NCBI RefSeq assembly: GCF_018139685.1 | Contig: NZ_JAGSPN010000008.1 | Coordinates: forward strand, 62,001-126,000 | Reading direction: 5' to 3' | DNA length: 64,000 bases | DNA from: Cognatundibacterium luofuense | GTDB taxonomy: Bacteria; Pseudomonadota; Gammaproteobacteria; Burkholderiales; Burkholderiaceae_D | Shown here: positions 44,398 through 55,300 of the stretch, in pieces | Numbering within the stretch: the stretch's first letter is position 1 | Layout: each line of letters begins with the position of its first letter | Position numbers and translations under genes: made by a program | Notes under the pieces: generated by a model | The model's input: only the letters and a program-made list of their open reading frames with translations | The model's database searches: none | Told to the model about the DNA's origin: nothing

Positions 44398-44784
44398 ATG
44401 AAAAAAATGCTGAAACTGGCAGTCGCAGGTCTGGTACTGTGTTCTGGTGCATCCGTCATGGCGGAAGGCGTGGATACCTCGGTGGATGGTATTTTTAACG
44501 CGCTGACCAGCTCAACCAATCTGCAGGCAACAGTTGATTCGCTGGTATCTGGCGGTGCAAATCCACAATCGATTATTTCTGTTGCAGCGGCAGCAGGTAT
44601 TTCTCTGGATGCAGTAAAAGAATTGCAGGTATGCAAATCAACATCCAGTGGTGATAACAGCCTCGGTGCTTCCTGCCTGCGCCCTAGTTCTGTTGTTGCA
44701 GCGTATCAATCCGGTGCGAACGATCCGGTTCGCTTCCTGCCAGCAACTGCAGCAGGTAAGAAAAAAGCCGCTGAATCGAAATAA
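44398..44784 (+). CDS. Small secreted protein of unknown function
   Basis: The 128-residue protein has a strong ribosome site (GAAGGGGACATA) and a signal peptide (MKKMLKLAVAGLVLCSGASVMA). The mature part has SGGANPQSIISVAAAAGISLDAVKELQVC, two Cys residues (in VCKST and ASCLR), and a Lys-rich end (GKKKAAESK). The pattern of Gly-Ala-Asn-Pro and paired cysteines is seen in other small betaproteobacterial exported proteins, but I recognise no named family. Confidence 0.65.
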   Translation: MKKMLKLAVAGLVLCSGASVMAEGVDTSVDGIFNALTSSTNLQATVDSLVSGGANPQSIISVAAAAGISLDAVKELQVCKSTSSGDNSLGASCLRPSSVVAAYQSGANDPVRFLPATAAGKKKAAESK

Positions 44785-44801
44785 TCGGATCAGTGCAAAT
44801 A

Positions 44802-44837
44802 AAAAAACGCCGCTTCAGTAAGCGGCGTTTTTGTTTT
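44802..44837 (+). terminator. Intrinsic terminator after the small secreted protein
   Basis: AAAAACGCCGCTT pairs with AAGCGGCGTTTTT around a 4-nt loop, followed by more T. It probably also ends the convergent transcript. Confidence 0.88.
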
Positions 44838-44916
44838 TACTCCGGAATTCCGGATCTGTTCGGAAATCGCGATTTGCATAGCGCCGACACTCCCAAACGG
44901 AGCTGCAGCATTGCTT

Positions 44917-45162
44917 TTATCGAGTATCACCGGACTGGCGTACCGGAAGCAGTAAAGCACGCAAGTCATTGTGATCAATTTCATACATGAGTGCCAGCAA
45001 TCTGCCCAGCTCCCCGGTAGGAAAGCCTTCCCGGGCGAACCATCCAAGATAATGCCCCGGTAAGTCTGCCAGTACACGGCCTTTGAACTTTCCGTAGGGC
45101 ATACGCATGCTGACCAGACGCAGCAAATCATGTTCGCGCTGCTGAGCAGGATTTTCCGTCAT
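44917..45162 (-). CDS. DUF3820 family protein
   Basis: The 81-residue protein has the family core MRMPYGKFKGRVLADLPGHYLGWFAREGFPTGELGRLLALMYEI, located at residues 19-62. In Pseudomonas a relative is annotated as a quorum-sensing-regulated virulence factor, but its role is not known. Its ATG overlaps the stop of the DUF2242 lipoprotein gene (4 bases, ATGA), so the two are one unit. Confidence 0.88.
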   Translation of the reverse strand: MTENPAQQREHDLLRLVSMRMPYGKFKGRVLADLPGHYLGWFAREGFPTGELGRLLALMYEIDHNDLRALLLPVRQSGDTR

Positions 45163-45800
45163 TCGCTTTGTGTACCGGTAACAGATTGTGTTGGCTGACT
45201 GGCCGGTGCTGTATTTTTTTGCGGTACAGGTTCTGCACGTTTTTCCGCTTCCGGCTCATTCGGAAACACAGTGCCATCCAGATAGCGCTCGATCAGATCA
45301 AAGAACTGTGAGTAAAAATTACCGCTGGCGATGGTTTCACTGGCGACTTTCACCATGGAATCATCCGTACTGCCGAATGGCAGAGACACAGAGCCAATTG
45401 CGCTGACACCAATACTGGCGGAGGTATTGCTCTTTTTCAGAGAATAACGGTCGCGTACCGCATTCGCAAAAATGGTGGAACTGTTACTGCCTTTGCTGTC
45501 AGGAACGCAGGTGACATTGAACTCAATTTCTGCATGAACATCGACTTCATGCTGGTACTTACGGCGACCACGAATGATCGTCGGCTTCCAGTCACTGATC
45601 ACATAACCCTGACTTAATAAAGCACGGCGTGCAGCTTCACAGGCATTTTGCTCGCTGCCCGGAAAACTGCGGGTAAAGACATCGGTCGCGCCGAAATCTT
45701 CATGCTGAGCGCTGGCGGATTTCTGACCGGTTACGCTGCAGGCGGATAAACCTGCCAGCAACAGGATAGTCAGGGATCGGTAAACAACTTGTAGACGCAT
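45159..45800 (-). CDS. DUF2242 family lipoprotein
   Basis: The 213-residue protein has a lipoprotein signal (TILLLAGLSAC, Cys about 20). The mature part shows FTRSFPGSEQNACEAARRALLSQGYVI and KPTIIRGRRKYQHEVDVHAEIEFNVTCVPD, the DUF2242 pattern. The tail is rich in Pro, Thr and Gln. A GTG nine bases upstream (45809) is an alternative start. It is probably an outer- or inner-membrane-anchored periplasmic protein of unknown role. Confidence 0.85.
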   Translation of the reverse strand: MRLQVVYRSLTILLLAGLSACSVTGQKSASAQHEDFGATDVFTRSFPGSEQNACEAARRALLSQGYVISDWKPTIIRGRRKYQHEVDVHAEIEFNVTCVPDSKGSNSSTIFANAVRDRYSLKKSNTSASIGVSAIGSVSLPFGSTDDSMVKVASETIASGNFYSQFFDLIERYLDGTVFPNEPEAEKRAEPVPQKNTAPASQPTQSVTGTQSE

Positions 45801-45938
45801 AATTCTCACTTCTTGGACCTCTTGTCAGTGACCGTGGGCGGAGCACTAACAGAACATGTGCCGTATTGTAAACCGGATACCGTTTTTCCGAATGACAGCC
45901 TTGTGACGGATTGTGACGGTGTACGAACGGTTCCGGGC

Positions 45939-46649
45939 TCAGAAACTGCCTGCAAACTGATAACGCTGACCCGGATGCCACATCGTGACGACGGTGGCGA
46001 CTCTGGACTGCGAGCGGGTCTTTCTGTGCAACACCAGACAAGCATCGCGGGTACTGATCTGCAACATGTCAGCCACGGATTTGGTCGGCAGCATCGCCTC
46101 AATCCGGTAATCCACACCTTGCAGCGGCGCTACTGCAACCAGATATTCATTCGGCGTTCGCAGACTGAAATCCTGTTCCAGATAATCCGGTGCAATGACC
46201 GGATTGACCCAGCGGTCTTCGACCTGAATCGCGACATGGTTTTCAAAGTGTACGATCAGCGAATGGAACAGCGATGTCCCCGTATCGACGCCAAACTCCT
46301 GTGCGAGTAATTCACTTGCCGGCAATGCCTGTAACGCATGAAGTTCGCTACGGTGGACATGGCCTCGTGCTCTGACTTCATCAGCAATACTTTTAATTTC
46401 AACCAGCGTCGCCTGATATTTCTGTTGCGCGACATACGTGCCTGAACCCTGAATGCGGGTCAGGATTTGTTCTGCAGTCAGTTCTCTGACGGCGCGGTTC
46501 ACCGTCATGCGCGAAACCGAAAATTGTGTCGCCAGTGCAGCTTCTGAAGGGATGGCGTCACCTTCTTTCCAGATGCCGGTCTGCACGGCATTGAGCAGAT
46601 AATCTTTAATGACCTGAAAGGCAGGGGTTGAAGCAGGAATTTTGTTCAC
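45939..46649 (-). CDS. hutC: GntR family histidine-utilisation repressor HutC
   Basis: The 236-residue protein has an N-terminal GntR winged helix (KDYLLNAVQTGIWKEGDAIPSEAALATQFSVSRMTVNRAVRELTAEQILTRIQGSGTYVAQ, at about 14-75) and a C-terminal UTRA domain (HRSELHALQALPASELLAQEFG; HFENHVAIQVEDRWVNP). HutC binds urocanate and represses hut genes. It is divergent from hutU, and the palindrome at 46734 fits its operator. Confidence 0.95.
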   Translation of the reverse strand: MNKIPASTPAFQVIKDYLLNAVQTGIWKEGDAIPSEAALATQFSVSRMTVNRAVRELTAEQILTRIQGSGTYVAQQKYQATLVEIKSIADEVRARGHVHRSELHALQALPASELLAQEFGVDTGTSLFHSLIVHFENHVAIQVEDRWVNPVIAPDYLEQDFSLRTPNEYLVAVAPLQGVDYRIEAMLPTKSVADMLQISTRDACLVLHRKTRSQSRVATVVTMWHPGQRYQFAGSF

Positions 46650-46725
46650 GGATGCAGCCTGTAGGTTCTGGTTACAAAAATGTACCGGATTGCGCTAAAC
46701 CGGCATTGTCGCATTAAAAATCCGC

Positions 46726-46754
46726 TTGCTAAAGTTGTATATACAACTTAAACT
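46726..46754 (+). promoter_or_regulatory. hutU promoter with embedded HutC operator
   Basis: TTGCTA (46726-46731) and TAAACT (46749-46754) are 17 nt apart, and the perfect palindrome GTTGTATATACAAC (46734-46747) fills the spacer. This matches the TGTATATACA core of HutC-type sites. Binding there would block RNA polymerase. It lies about 80 nt upstream of hutU and 85 nt from the hutC start, so it may also autoregulate hutC. Confidence 0.75.
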
Positions 46755-46833
46755 GCTCAGCAATTGCAGTCTCTATTCTGCAAAGGCGACATCGCCACCC
46801 GAAAAACATCTGTTTCACATCAAGGAGACCTGT

Positions 46834-48537
46834 ATGTCTGACGCACTGATGAATGATCCGCGCTGGGATGCCAGCCGTGAAATCCGCGCACCGCGCGGTG
46901 CTGAAAAAGTTTGTAAAACCTGGGTGGCGGAAGCTGCTTACCGCATGATTCAGAATAATCTGGATCCGGCAGTCGCTGAAAATCCTAAACACCTGGTGGT
47001 GTATGGCGGTATTGGCCGCGCAGCACGTAACTGGGAATGTTTTGATCAGATTCTGGCATCGCTGAAAGAGCTGGAGGAAGATGAAACCCTGCTGATTCAG
47101 TCCGGTAAGCCAGTCGGTGTATTTAAAACCCATGCTGATGCGCCGCGCGTTCTGATCGCGAACTCCAACCTGGTACCAAAATGGGCGAACTGGGAACATT
47201 TCAATGAACTGGACCGTAAAGGTTTGTTCATGTACGGCCAGATGACAGCAGGCAGCTGGATTTACATCGGCACGCAAGGGATTGTGCAGGGTACTTATGA
47301 AACGTTTGCCGAAGCCGGTCGCCAGCATTTTGGTGGCGAGTGGGGTGGCCGCTGGATTCTGACAGCAGGTCTGGGTGGTATGGGTGGTGCACAGCCACTG
47401 GCAGCAACATTCGCCGGCGCAGTATCGCTGAATATCGAGTGTCAGCAATCCAGTATCGACTTCCGTCTGCGCACCCGTTACGTCGACAAACAGGCGAAGG
47501 ATCTGGATGATGCACTGGCGCTGGTGCGTTATCACTGCGAACGTAAAGAAGCGGTATCGATCGCTCTGTTGGGCAATGCCGCTGAAATTCTGCCGGAACT
47601 GGTCAAGCGCGCACAGGCTGGTGGTATGAAGCCGGATCTGGTGACGGATCAGACATCAGCACATGATCTGATTAACGGTTATTTGCCAGCTGGCTGGACT
47701 GTTGCGGAGTGGAAATCAGCGCAGCAGGATGTCAGCCGCCATGCAGAACTGACCGCAGCAGCAGCGAAATCCTGCGAAGTTCATGTACAGGCAATGCTGG
47801 ACTTCCATGCAATGGGTATTCCTACTGTGGATTACGGCAATAATATTCGTCAGGTTGCATTTGATCAGGGTCTGAAAAATGCATTTGATTTCCCGGGTTT
47901 TGTACCGGCATATATCCGTCCGCTGTTCTGCGAAGGTAAAGGTCCGTTCCGCTGGGTAGCTTTGTCGGGAGATCCGGAAGATATCCGTAAAACCGATGCC
48001 AAGATTAAAGAACTGTTCCCTGAAAACCGCCATGTACATCAATGGCTGGATATGGCTGCGGAACGCATTTCCTTCCAGGGCTTACCAGCGCGTATCTGCT
48101 GGCTGGGACTGGGTGAACGCCACCTTGCAGGCCTTGCATTCAACGAGATGGTACGTAACGGCGAACTGAAAGCACCGGTGGTAATTGGCCGAGATCATCT
48201 GGATACCGGATCGGTTTCCAGCCCGAATCGTGAAACTGAAAGTATGCGTGACGGTACAGATGCCGTGTCTGACTGGCCTCTGCTGAATGCCTTGCTGAAT
48301 ACGGCAGGTGGCGCGAGCTGGGTTTCTTTACACCATGGTGGCGGCGTTGGTATGGGGTACTCGCAGCATTCCGGTATGGTGATCGTGGCAGATGGCAGCG
48401 ATGCCGCTGCACAACGCCTTGCCCGTGTGCTGATCAATGACTGCGGTTCCGGCGTCATGCGTCATGCTGATGCTGGCTATGAGCAGGCGATTGCCTGCGC
48501 GAAGCGTCAGGGTTTGAAATTGCCAATGATCGGCTGA
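46834..48537 (+). CDS. hutU: Urocanate hydratase
   Basis: The NAD-dependent enzyme converts urocanate to 4-imidazolone-5-propionate, step 2 of histidine breakdown. The 567-residue protein from the ATG at 46834 (ribosome site CAAGGAGACC) has [51 protein letters not shown] and [15 protein letters not shown], all core urocanase residues. An upstream in-frame start lies in the promoter region and is not used. It is the first gene of hutU-hutH-hutD-hutI. Confidence 0.97.
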   Translation: MSDALMNDPRWDASREIRAPRGAEKVCKTWVAEAAYRMIQNNLDPAVAENPKHLVVYGGIGRAARNWECFDQILASLKELEEDETLLIQSGKPVGVFKTHADAPRVLIANSNLVPKWANWEHFNELDRKGLFMYGQMTAGSWIYIGTQGIVQGTYETFAEAGRQHFGGEWGGRWILTAGLGGMGGAQPLAATFAGAVSLNIECQQSSIDFRLRTRYVDKQAKDLDDALALVRYHCERKEAVSIALLGNAAEILPELVKRAQAGGMKPDLVTDQTSAHDLINGYLPAGWTVAEWKSAQQDVSRHAELTAAAAKSCEVHVQAMLDFHAMGIPTVDYGNNIRQVAFDQGLKNAFDFPGFVPAYIRPLFCEGKGPFRWVALSGDPEDIRKTDAKIKELFPENRHVHQWLDMAAERISFQGLPARICWLGLGERHLAGLAFNEMVRNGELKAPVVIGRDHLDTGSVSSPNRETESMRDGTDAVSDWPLLNALLNTAGGASWVSLHHGGGVGMGYSQHSGMVIVADGSDAAAQRLARVLINDCGSGVMRHADAGYEQAIACAKRQGLKLPMIG

Positions 48538-48638
48538 TACAGGCTGATACAGGCTGATGTTTCAGTATCATAAAAACCACTTAAGAAATTCGTAATCACA
48601 GTGGCCGGTATGAAGCCGGCCCGGAGACAGGAAACAGT

Positions 48639-50177
48639 ATGACTAGCTTAACTATTCACCCTGGCCAGTTCAGCCTCAGCGATTTGCGCCTGATCTGGAA
48701 ACAACCGGTACAACTGCAATTGCATCCGGATTCGCGCGCAGCGATCGACGCATCGGCTGCAGCCGTTCGTAAAATTGTTGAAAAAGGGGATGCAGCGTAT
48801 GGCATTAACACCGGCTTTGGCAAACTGGCAAAAACCCGTATCCCGGATGATCAGTTGGAGTTGTTACAGCGCAATCTGATTTTGTCGCACTCGGTAGGCA
48901 CCGGTGAGCTGATGAGTGATGAAGTGGTGCGCCTGCTGCTGGCAACAAAAATCGCCAGCTTGTCCCGTGGCGTATCCGGTATCCGCGCATCGGTTATCGA
49001 CGCGATGATAGCGATGTTCAATGCCGGCATTATGCCTGCTGTGCCGGTCAAGGGCTCCGTTGGTGCTTCCGGCGATCTGGCGCCGCTGTCACATATGACA
49101 CTGGCGCTGATGGGAGAAGGTCAGGTACGTGTGCATGGTGTTATGCGTCCGGCAATGGAGGCGCTGGCCGCAGCCGGTATTACGCCTGTGGTGCTGGCGG
49201 CGAAAGAAGGTCTGGCACTGATTAACGGTACACAAGCATCCACTGCGCTGGCCCTGAATGGCTTGTTCCTGGCAGAGCGTCTGCTGGAAGCAGCAACCAT
49301 CACCGGCGCTTTATCGGTCGATGCAGCAAAAGGCAGTGATGCGCCATTTGATGCGCGTATCCACAGCAGCCGTGGTCAGCCCGGTCAGATTAAAACAGCC
49401 GCGATTTACCGTGAACTGCTGGGTGGTAGCGCGATTCGTCAGTCGCATCTGGTCAATGACGAACGTGTGCAGGATCCTTACTGTCTGCGCTGCCAGCCTC
49501 AGGTCATGGGTGCCTGTCTGGATATTATCAATAATGCTGCGCGGACTTTGCTGACAGAAGCCAATGCGGTAACGGATAATCCGCTGGTGTTTGCTGATAC
49601 CGGAGAAGTGATTTCGGGTGGTAACTTCCACGCGGAACCGGTTGCATTCGCTGCCGACACGCTGGCGCTGGCGATTGCAGAAATCGGCTCGATTTCTGAG
49701 CGCCGCATTGCATTACTGATTGATGCATCGATTTCCGGCCTACCACCTTTCCTGGTGCCGTCTTCCGGTTTGAATTCCGGCTTCATGATTGCTCATGTGA
49801 CTGCAGCAGCACTGGCATCGGAAAACAAATCTCATGCACATCCGTCCAGTGTTGACACTATTCCGACATCGGCGAATCAGGAAGATCACGTCAGTATGGC
49901 AACTTACGGTGCGCGTCGTTTGCACGAGATGGCGCACAATACCGCGACCATTGTTGGTATCGAGTTGCTGGCTGCGGCGCAAGGCGTGGATTTCCATGCA
50001 CCGCTGCAGACTTCCGGCTTGTTGCAACCGGTGGTGCAGCGTCTGCGTCAGGATGTCAGTTTTTATGATAAAGACCGTTTGTTCGCCCCGGATATCGAGG
50101 CAGCAAAACAGCTGGTCATCGATGGCGCTCTGAGCGCACATTGCCAATCCCTGTATCAGCACTTGTATCTGGCCTGA
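48639..50177 (+). CDS. hutH: Histidine ammonia-lyase
   Basis: The enzyme releases ammonia from L-histidine to give urocanate, step 1. The 512-residue protein has [15 protein letters not shown], the MIO-forming triad Ala-Ser-Gly in [15 protein letters not shown], and the active-site regions [14 protein letters not shown] and [11 protein letters not shown]. It follows hutU after 101 nt and is followed by a terminator. Confidence 0.97.
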   Translation: MTSLTIHPGQFSLSDLRLIWKQPVQLQLHPDSRAAIDASAAAVRKIVEKGDAAYGINTGFGKLAKTRIPDDQLELLQRNLILSHSVGTGELMSDEVVRLLLATKIASLSRGVSGIRASVIDAMIAMFNAGIMPAVPVKGSVGASGDLAPLSHMTLALMGEGQVRVHGVMRPAMEALAAAGITPVVLAAKEGLALINGTQASTALALNGLFLAERLLEAATITGALSVDAAKGSDAPFDARIHSSRGQPGQIKTAAIYRELLGGSAIRQSHLVNDERVQDPYCLRCQPQVMGACLDIINNAARTLLTEANAVTDNPLVFADTGEVISGGNFHAEPVAFAADTLALAIAEIGSISERRIALLIDASISGLPPFLVPSSGLNSGFMIAHVTAAALASENKSHAHPSSVDTIPTSANQEDHVSMATYGARRLHEMAHNTATIVGIELLAAAQGVDFHAPLQTSGLLQPVVQRLRQDVSFYDKDRLFAPDIEAAKQLVIDGALSAHCQSLYQHLYLA

Positions 50178-50191
50178 GCCGTTGATTGATT

Positions 50192-50231
50192 AAAACCTGC
50201 CGTACTGCAGCTCGCAGCGGCAGGTTTTATT
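50192..50231 (+). terminator. Terminator between hutH and hutD
   Basis: AAAACCTGCCG pairs with CGGCAGGTTTT around a 15-nt loop that is itself partly paired (CTGCAG), followed by ATTTTTTTG. It lies inside the hut gene series, so hutD-hutI would need read-through or their own promoter. Confidence 0.8.
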
Positions 50232-50273
50232 TTTTTGCGGTACATTCAGCGTATTGTGATAAAGGAAATAATG

Positions 50274-50885
50274 ATGCAAATCTGGTCTGAACAGGATTTC
50301 CGCACCATGCCCTGGAAGAATGGTGGTGGAAGCACAACGGAATTAGCCATTTACCCACCAGATGCAGGGCTCGATCAGTTTATCTGGCGTCTCAGCACTG
50401 CGACGGTCGCAACTGACGGGCCGTTTTCACACTTTGCAGGTATTGAACGCAGCCTCGCTGTTCTGAGTGGTGACGGCATGGATTTATATCTGCACGATAC
50501 CGGTGATGAGGGCGAGGTCGCAGAGCTCCGTGTCGATAGTGCGCCTTTCCGGTTTAGCGGTGAGACGCCGGTGGTGGCAAAGCTACTTAATGGCATTACC
50601 GTTACTGATCTGAACATGATGAGCCGGCGCGAAGTTTGTTCGCATACGATGCTCCGCTTCGGCGAAGGCGACCATTTTGTGCAGGCAGGTGAGGCTCAGC
50701 AAATATTGCTGTACTGTCACCGTGGTCAGGTTTCGCTTACTGACGGAACGCTGGTTCGCTCACAACAGTTATTGCTGCAGGAAGAAAACCACGCGCATGA
50801 AGGCATCAGTTTGCAATTCACAGCGACGGCAGAAAGCGATATCTGTCTCATTATTATTCGCTTCAGTGCGACAGGAGCAAGCTGA
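50274..50885 (+). CDS. hutD: HutD family cupin protein
   Basis: The protein of about 203 residues (ATG at 50274, with AAAGGA 7 nt upstream; the ATG at 50271 is equally in frame) has the HutD signature [18 protein letters not shown] near residue 10. It is a cupin needed for full growth on histidine in Pseudomonas, perhaps as a governor of urocanate level; its catalytic role is unknown. Its stop overlaps the hutI start (TGATG). Confidence 0.93.
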   Translation: MQIWSEQDFRTMPWKNGGGSTTELAIYPPDAGLDQFIWRLSTATVATDGPFSHFAGIERSLAVLSGDGMDLYLHDTGDEGEVAELRVDSAPFRFSGETPVVAKLLNGITVTDLNMMSRREVCSHTMLRFGEGDHFVQAGEAQQILLYCHRGQVSLTDGTLVRSQQLLLQEENHAHEGISLQFTATAESDICLIIIRFSATGAS

Positions 50886-52102
50886 TGCAAGTCTGGGATC
50901 ATCTCTGGCGGAATGTGCATCTGGCGACCATGGATGCGGAGAGCGGTGATGTACACGATGCGGCAATTGCAGTCGCTGACGGAAAAATTGTATGGCTGGG
51001 AAAAGAGGCAGATTTAGCTTCCGGCTGGCAGGCAAAACAAGTTACCGATGGTCAGGGGCAATGGATAACTCCGGGATTGACCGATTGCCATACCCATCTG
51101 GTCTACGGCGGAAACCGCAGTCATGAGTTTGAGGCAAGGCTGAACGGCGTCAGCTATGAAACGATTGCGAAGCAGGGTGGCGGCATTCGTTTTACTGTGA
51201 ATGCAACGCGCGCCTCTGACGAAGATGCTTTGTTGCAGGAAGCGATTCCGCGTTTGCGCAGCCTGTTGAATGAAGGTGTCACAACGATTGAAATTAAATC
51301 CGGATACGGCCTGAATACGGAAACCGAGCGCAAAATTCTGCGCGTCGCACGGCGGCTCGGAACCATGTTTCCGGTCAGAGTTGTTACTACTTTTTTAGGC
51401 GCGCATGCTTTGCCTCCTGAGTTTCACGGACGCGCAGATGACTATATCCGCCATGTCTGTGATGAGATGCTGCCAGCGCTTGCGGCAGAAGGGTTGGTCG
51501 ATGCTGTGGACGCTTTTTGTGAAAATATCGGATTTACCAGTGCGCAGACTGAGCAGGTATTTATCGCAGCACAGCGACTTGGTTTGCCGGTAAAGCTGCA
51601 TGCAGAACAATTGTCTGATCAGAATGGCGCAGCACTGACCGCCAGATATCAGGGGTTGTCTGCGGATCATCTTGAATATTTATCGCAGGAAGGCATTGCA
51701 GCCATGGCGGCGGCTGGCACAGTCGCTGTGTTACTCCCGGGTGCGTTTTATTATTTGCGTGAAACCAAATTGCCGCCAGTACAGGCTTTACGCGATGCCG
51801 GTGTTCCGATTGCACTGGCGACGGACTGCAATCCCGGCACATCGCCGATGACATCCTTATTACTGACCATGAATATGGGCTGCACTTTGTTCAGAATGAC
51901 GCCGCACGAATGTCTGAAGGCAGTCACCGTAAATGCGGCACGCGCGCTGGGGATGCAGCAGCGGACTGGTATGCTGCGTACCGGTATGGATGCGGATATG
52001 GTGCGCTGGGATATTACCCGTCCGGCGGACTTGTCATATCACATTGGCGGTAATTTCATGACCGAGCGGATTTTTCAGGGCGTGCCATCTCAGCGCTTCT
52101 GA
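50885..52102 (+). CDS. hutI: Imidazolonepropionase
   Basis: The enzyme opens imidazolone propionate to N-formimino-L-glutamate, step 3. The 405-residue amidohydrolase has the metal-binding [39 protein letters not shown] and [13 protein letters not shown]. It overlaps hutD by one base. It is the last hut gene here: no hutG or hutF follows, so conversion of formiminoglutamate must be encoded elsewhere. Confidence 0.97.
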   Translation: MQVWDHLWRNVHLATMDAESGDVHDAAIAVADGKIVWLGKEADLASGWQAKQVTDGQGQWITPGLTDCHTHLVYGGNRSHEFEARLNGVSYETIAKQGGGIRFTVNATRASDEDALLQEAIPRLRSLLNEGVTTIEIKSGYGLNTETERKILRVARRLGTMFPVRVVTTFLGAHALPPEFHGRADDYIRHVCDEMLPALAAEGLVDAVDAFCENIGFTSAQTEQVFIAAQRLGLPVKLHAEQLSDQNGAALTARYQGLSADHLEYLSQEGIAAMAAAGTVAVLLPGAFYYLRETKLPPVQALRDAGVPIALATDCNPGTSPMTSLLLTMNMGCTLFRMTPHECLKAVTVNAARALGMQQRTGMLRTGMDADMVRWDITRPADLSYHIGGNFMTERIFQGVPSQRF

Positions 52103-52178
52103 GCCGGAACGAAATCGTCTTTCGCACAAGTGCCGGCTTGTGGTGAATATTGAAATCTTTTTGACAATCTTTTACGGC

Positions 52179-52207
52179 AAGCCCCGATAAGCGGGGCTTT
52201 TCCTTTT
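52179..52207 (+). terminator. Terminator of hutD-hutI
   Basis: AAGCCCC pairs with GGGGCTT around a short loop, followed by TTCCTTTTTT. Confidence 0.8.
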
Positions 52208-52228
52208 TTGCCTTCGGATTTCACCGCG

Positions 52229-52234
52229 TATAAT
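52229..52234 (+). promoter_or_regulatory. Candidate -10 element of the DUF748 gene
   Basis: A TATAAT is seen about 75 nt upstream of the start, with TTTGCC at a 16-nt distance as a possible -35. Confidence 0.4.
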
Positions 52235-52309
52235 GTCAGACAGACATCGGCACCGCCGTAAGCCCTCGTTGCAGCAACGTTGTGGCCAAATTCTTTGTAA
52301 TGCACACCT

Positions 52310-55300
52310 ATGATTTTTTCCTCCATTTCCTTTGTGAAGCCCGTCATCAACCGTATTTTCCGCCGGCGCTGGGTGCAGATATGTACAGGCTTGCTGTTGC
52401 TCTGGAGTATGCTGGGCTGGCTGGCTGTACCATCGATAGTGCGTGCTGTACTGCCAGCACAGGTACTGCAGCACACCGGACGTGTGCTCGAAGCAGGTGA
52501 TATACGTTTCTCTCCGTTCAGCCTGACGCTGACTATTTCAGATCTTCATTTGAAAGAGGCAGATCAGAAAAACGATGCAATGACGCTGAGTCAGCTGAAA
52601 CTGAATATTTCTCTGGCATCGGTATGGCATCGTGCATTGGTGGTTGACGGACTGGAGCTTGTTCAGCCACAAGTCCGCATCACGCGTGTACAGCAGGGAA
52701 ATCACAGTCTTTATAACTTCAGCGATATTCTCGATAAACTTGCAGCGACACCTGCAAGTCCGGAACCGGCACGTTTCGCCCTGCATGATATTCTGATTCA
52801 CAACGGCACTGTCCGTTACGAAGATCGCTCTGCGGCGCAGACGGCAGTGATTGATACCATAGAACTGGGCTTGCCGTTTATTTCCAGTTTTCCGCATGAT
52901 GCAGAAACGCATGTTGAGCCTGCCTTGTCTTTTATGCTCAACGGTGCTCCGGTCAGATTTCATGCAAACAGCAAACCTTTTTCCAGCAGTATGGAAAGTC
53001 GTCTGGATCTCGGCATACAAACGCTGGATCTGGCCAAATTACAAACCTATCTGCCACTGGCTTTGCCCGTTCGTTTGCAATCAGCAAAACTGGATTCGTC
53101 GCTGAGTCTCGTATTTCGTAAGCAGCCTGCGCAAGCGGTGCTGGAAGGCAGTGTGGCCTTGCAGCAGGTACATTTACAAAGTCTTCAGGGCGATGAGCTG
53201 CTGCGTTTTGGCGGACTGAAAGCAGAACTCGCGTCAGTGGATTTGCATGGTTTGCAAGGGCATGTAAAGAATCTGCAGATAGATCAGCCGGAAATCTGGC
53301 TGACTGCGGATAAAGAGCATGGCTGGAATTGGTTGTCGTTATTGTCATCAGGCAAAAAAATATCTGCACCGGAATCTGTTGCTGATCCCCGTGGGAAAAG
53401 CGGCGTCCAGCCGGAAAAAGTGCTGCCACTGTGGAAACTGGACAAAGCCAGTGTGCATAAAGGCAGTCTGCATCTGACGGATAGTCTGATGGCGACTCGT
53501 AAAGTGACCAGAGATTTTCAGTGGGACTTGTCTCTGAATGCTTTGAGTACGGCAAAGGATGCCGTACCGGCAGTACTGCAGTTATCGCTGAACGATACTG
53601 ATCAGGGCAGCCTGAAGCTGGATGCGCAGATTCAACCGGTGGCACAGCAACTGAATGCTCATTTGCAACTCAGCGACTGGCAGATCAGCCCGTATCAGCC
53701 CTGGCTTGACCAGGTACTGCGAGCAAAGCTTAGCGGTGCAGTGGATGCCAGTGTGCAGGCGGAATGGCAACCACAAAAATGGTCGGTTCAGCAAAGCGAG
53801 CTGCATTTGCATGACATTCAGGTGCAGGGTTCTGTCGGTGATGGCAGTTTTGCACTGACTAGTCTGGATCTGAACGGGATTTCTGCGGACAGCGAACAGC
53901 GACAGCTCAAGGCGGAAGCGCTGGCGCTGGATGGCTTGCGTACAGATATTCGTCGTGGAACAGACGGTACCTGGCTGGCAAGCAGGTGGCTTACTGCAGG
54001 TGCCGGTACTTCTCAATCTTCCGGCGCGACTGCTGTACAGAACACTTCTTCTGCAAAACCATGGCAGTTACAGCTGGGGCAGATAAGCCTGGCGCAGGCT
54101 GCTGTATCTTTCACTGATCAGAGTGTCAGACCGTCGTTCAAAGCGCAGCTCGACCAGCTCAGCTTGCAGGTTTCACAATGGCAGTCTGACCTGAATAAGC
54201 CATTGAAGGTAGGTGTTGCAGGCCGCTGGAATCAGAAAGGCAACCTGAAACTGGACGTTGATCTGGGGGCAAAGCTTGCCGATGCGCGTTTTAACGTTGA
54301 TGCACGTAGTTTGCCTGTTGCTTCGCTGTACCCATATGTTTCGGATTTACTGAATGTAGAAATTACCCAGGGTAATCTGAGCCTGAAAGGTAGTGGTCGT
54401 GCCGGTAGTCTGCGAGCAGCACAACCTGAGCTTGCATTCGATGGACAGGTGAAATTGCAAAACTTCCAGATTTTTGAAAATGGCTCGGAGCAGGATTTTC
54501 TCGAATGGAAAAATATTACTGCCGACGGTCTGAAAGTGCAGTTTGGCGCACGCAACAGGCAAATTGAACTGGCGACCCTGACATTACAGGATTTCTTCGC
54601 ACGTGCTGTGCTGTCAGAAAAAGGTAAGCTGAATTTATCCAGTATTCTGGTGCGTAAAACGCCGGAGGCGGCAGTTGCAGACGTATCTGCACCAGCGCAG
54701 GTGAATACGACCGCAGCCTCTGCAACATCGGCAACTGCCGCAGTATCTGCGGCGCAGGCAGTGGTCACTAAAACGACGCCACACGTGACACCGGTGATTC
54801 GTATTCGTCAGACCCGGATCAGTGGTGGCAATATCAATTTCACGGATCACTTCATTCGTCCGAACTACAAAGCGAATCTGACCGGCGTCAGCGGGACGAT
54901 AGGCTTGCTGGCATCCGACAGTACGCAACCGGCGACCATAGAGCTTACCGGTAAAGTGGACGATGATGCGCCGTTGCTGGTATCCGGTGCGCTGAATCCG
55001 CTGGCGAATCCGATTTTTCTGGATATCAAAGGCAGTACCAATGGACTGGAGCTGACGCGTCTGACGCCGTATTCCGCGAAATATGCCGGTTACGCGATTG
55101 AAAAGGGCAAGCTGTCCATGCAGGTGGCTTATCGTATCGAACAACAGCAACTGAAGGCTGAGAATGAAATCGTGCTGGATCAGCTGACGTTTGGTGAGAA
55201 AGTGGAAAGCCCTGATGCAACGCGCTTACCTGTCATGCTGGCAGTGGCGCTGCTGCGTGATAATCAGGGGAAAATCGCAATCAATCTGCCGGTATCCGGT

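Noticed and set aside
52090-52476. Minus-strand frame across the hutI-DUF748 gap
   Set aside because: It reads through the terminator hairpin and into both neighbouring genes; no ribosome site or family features.
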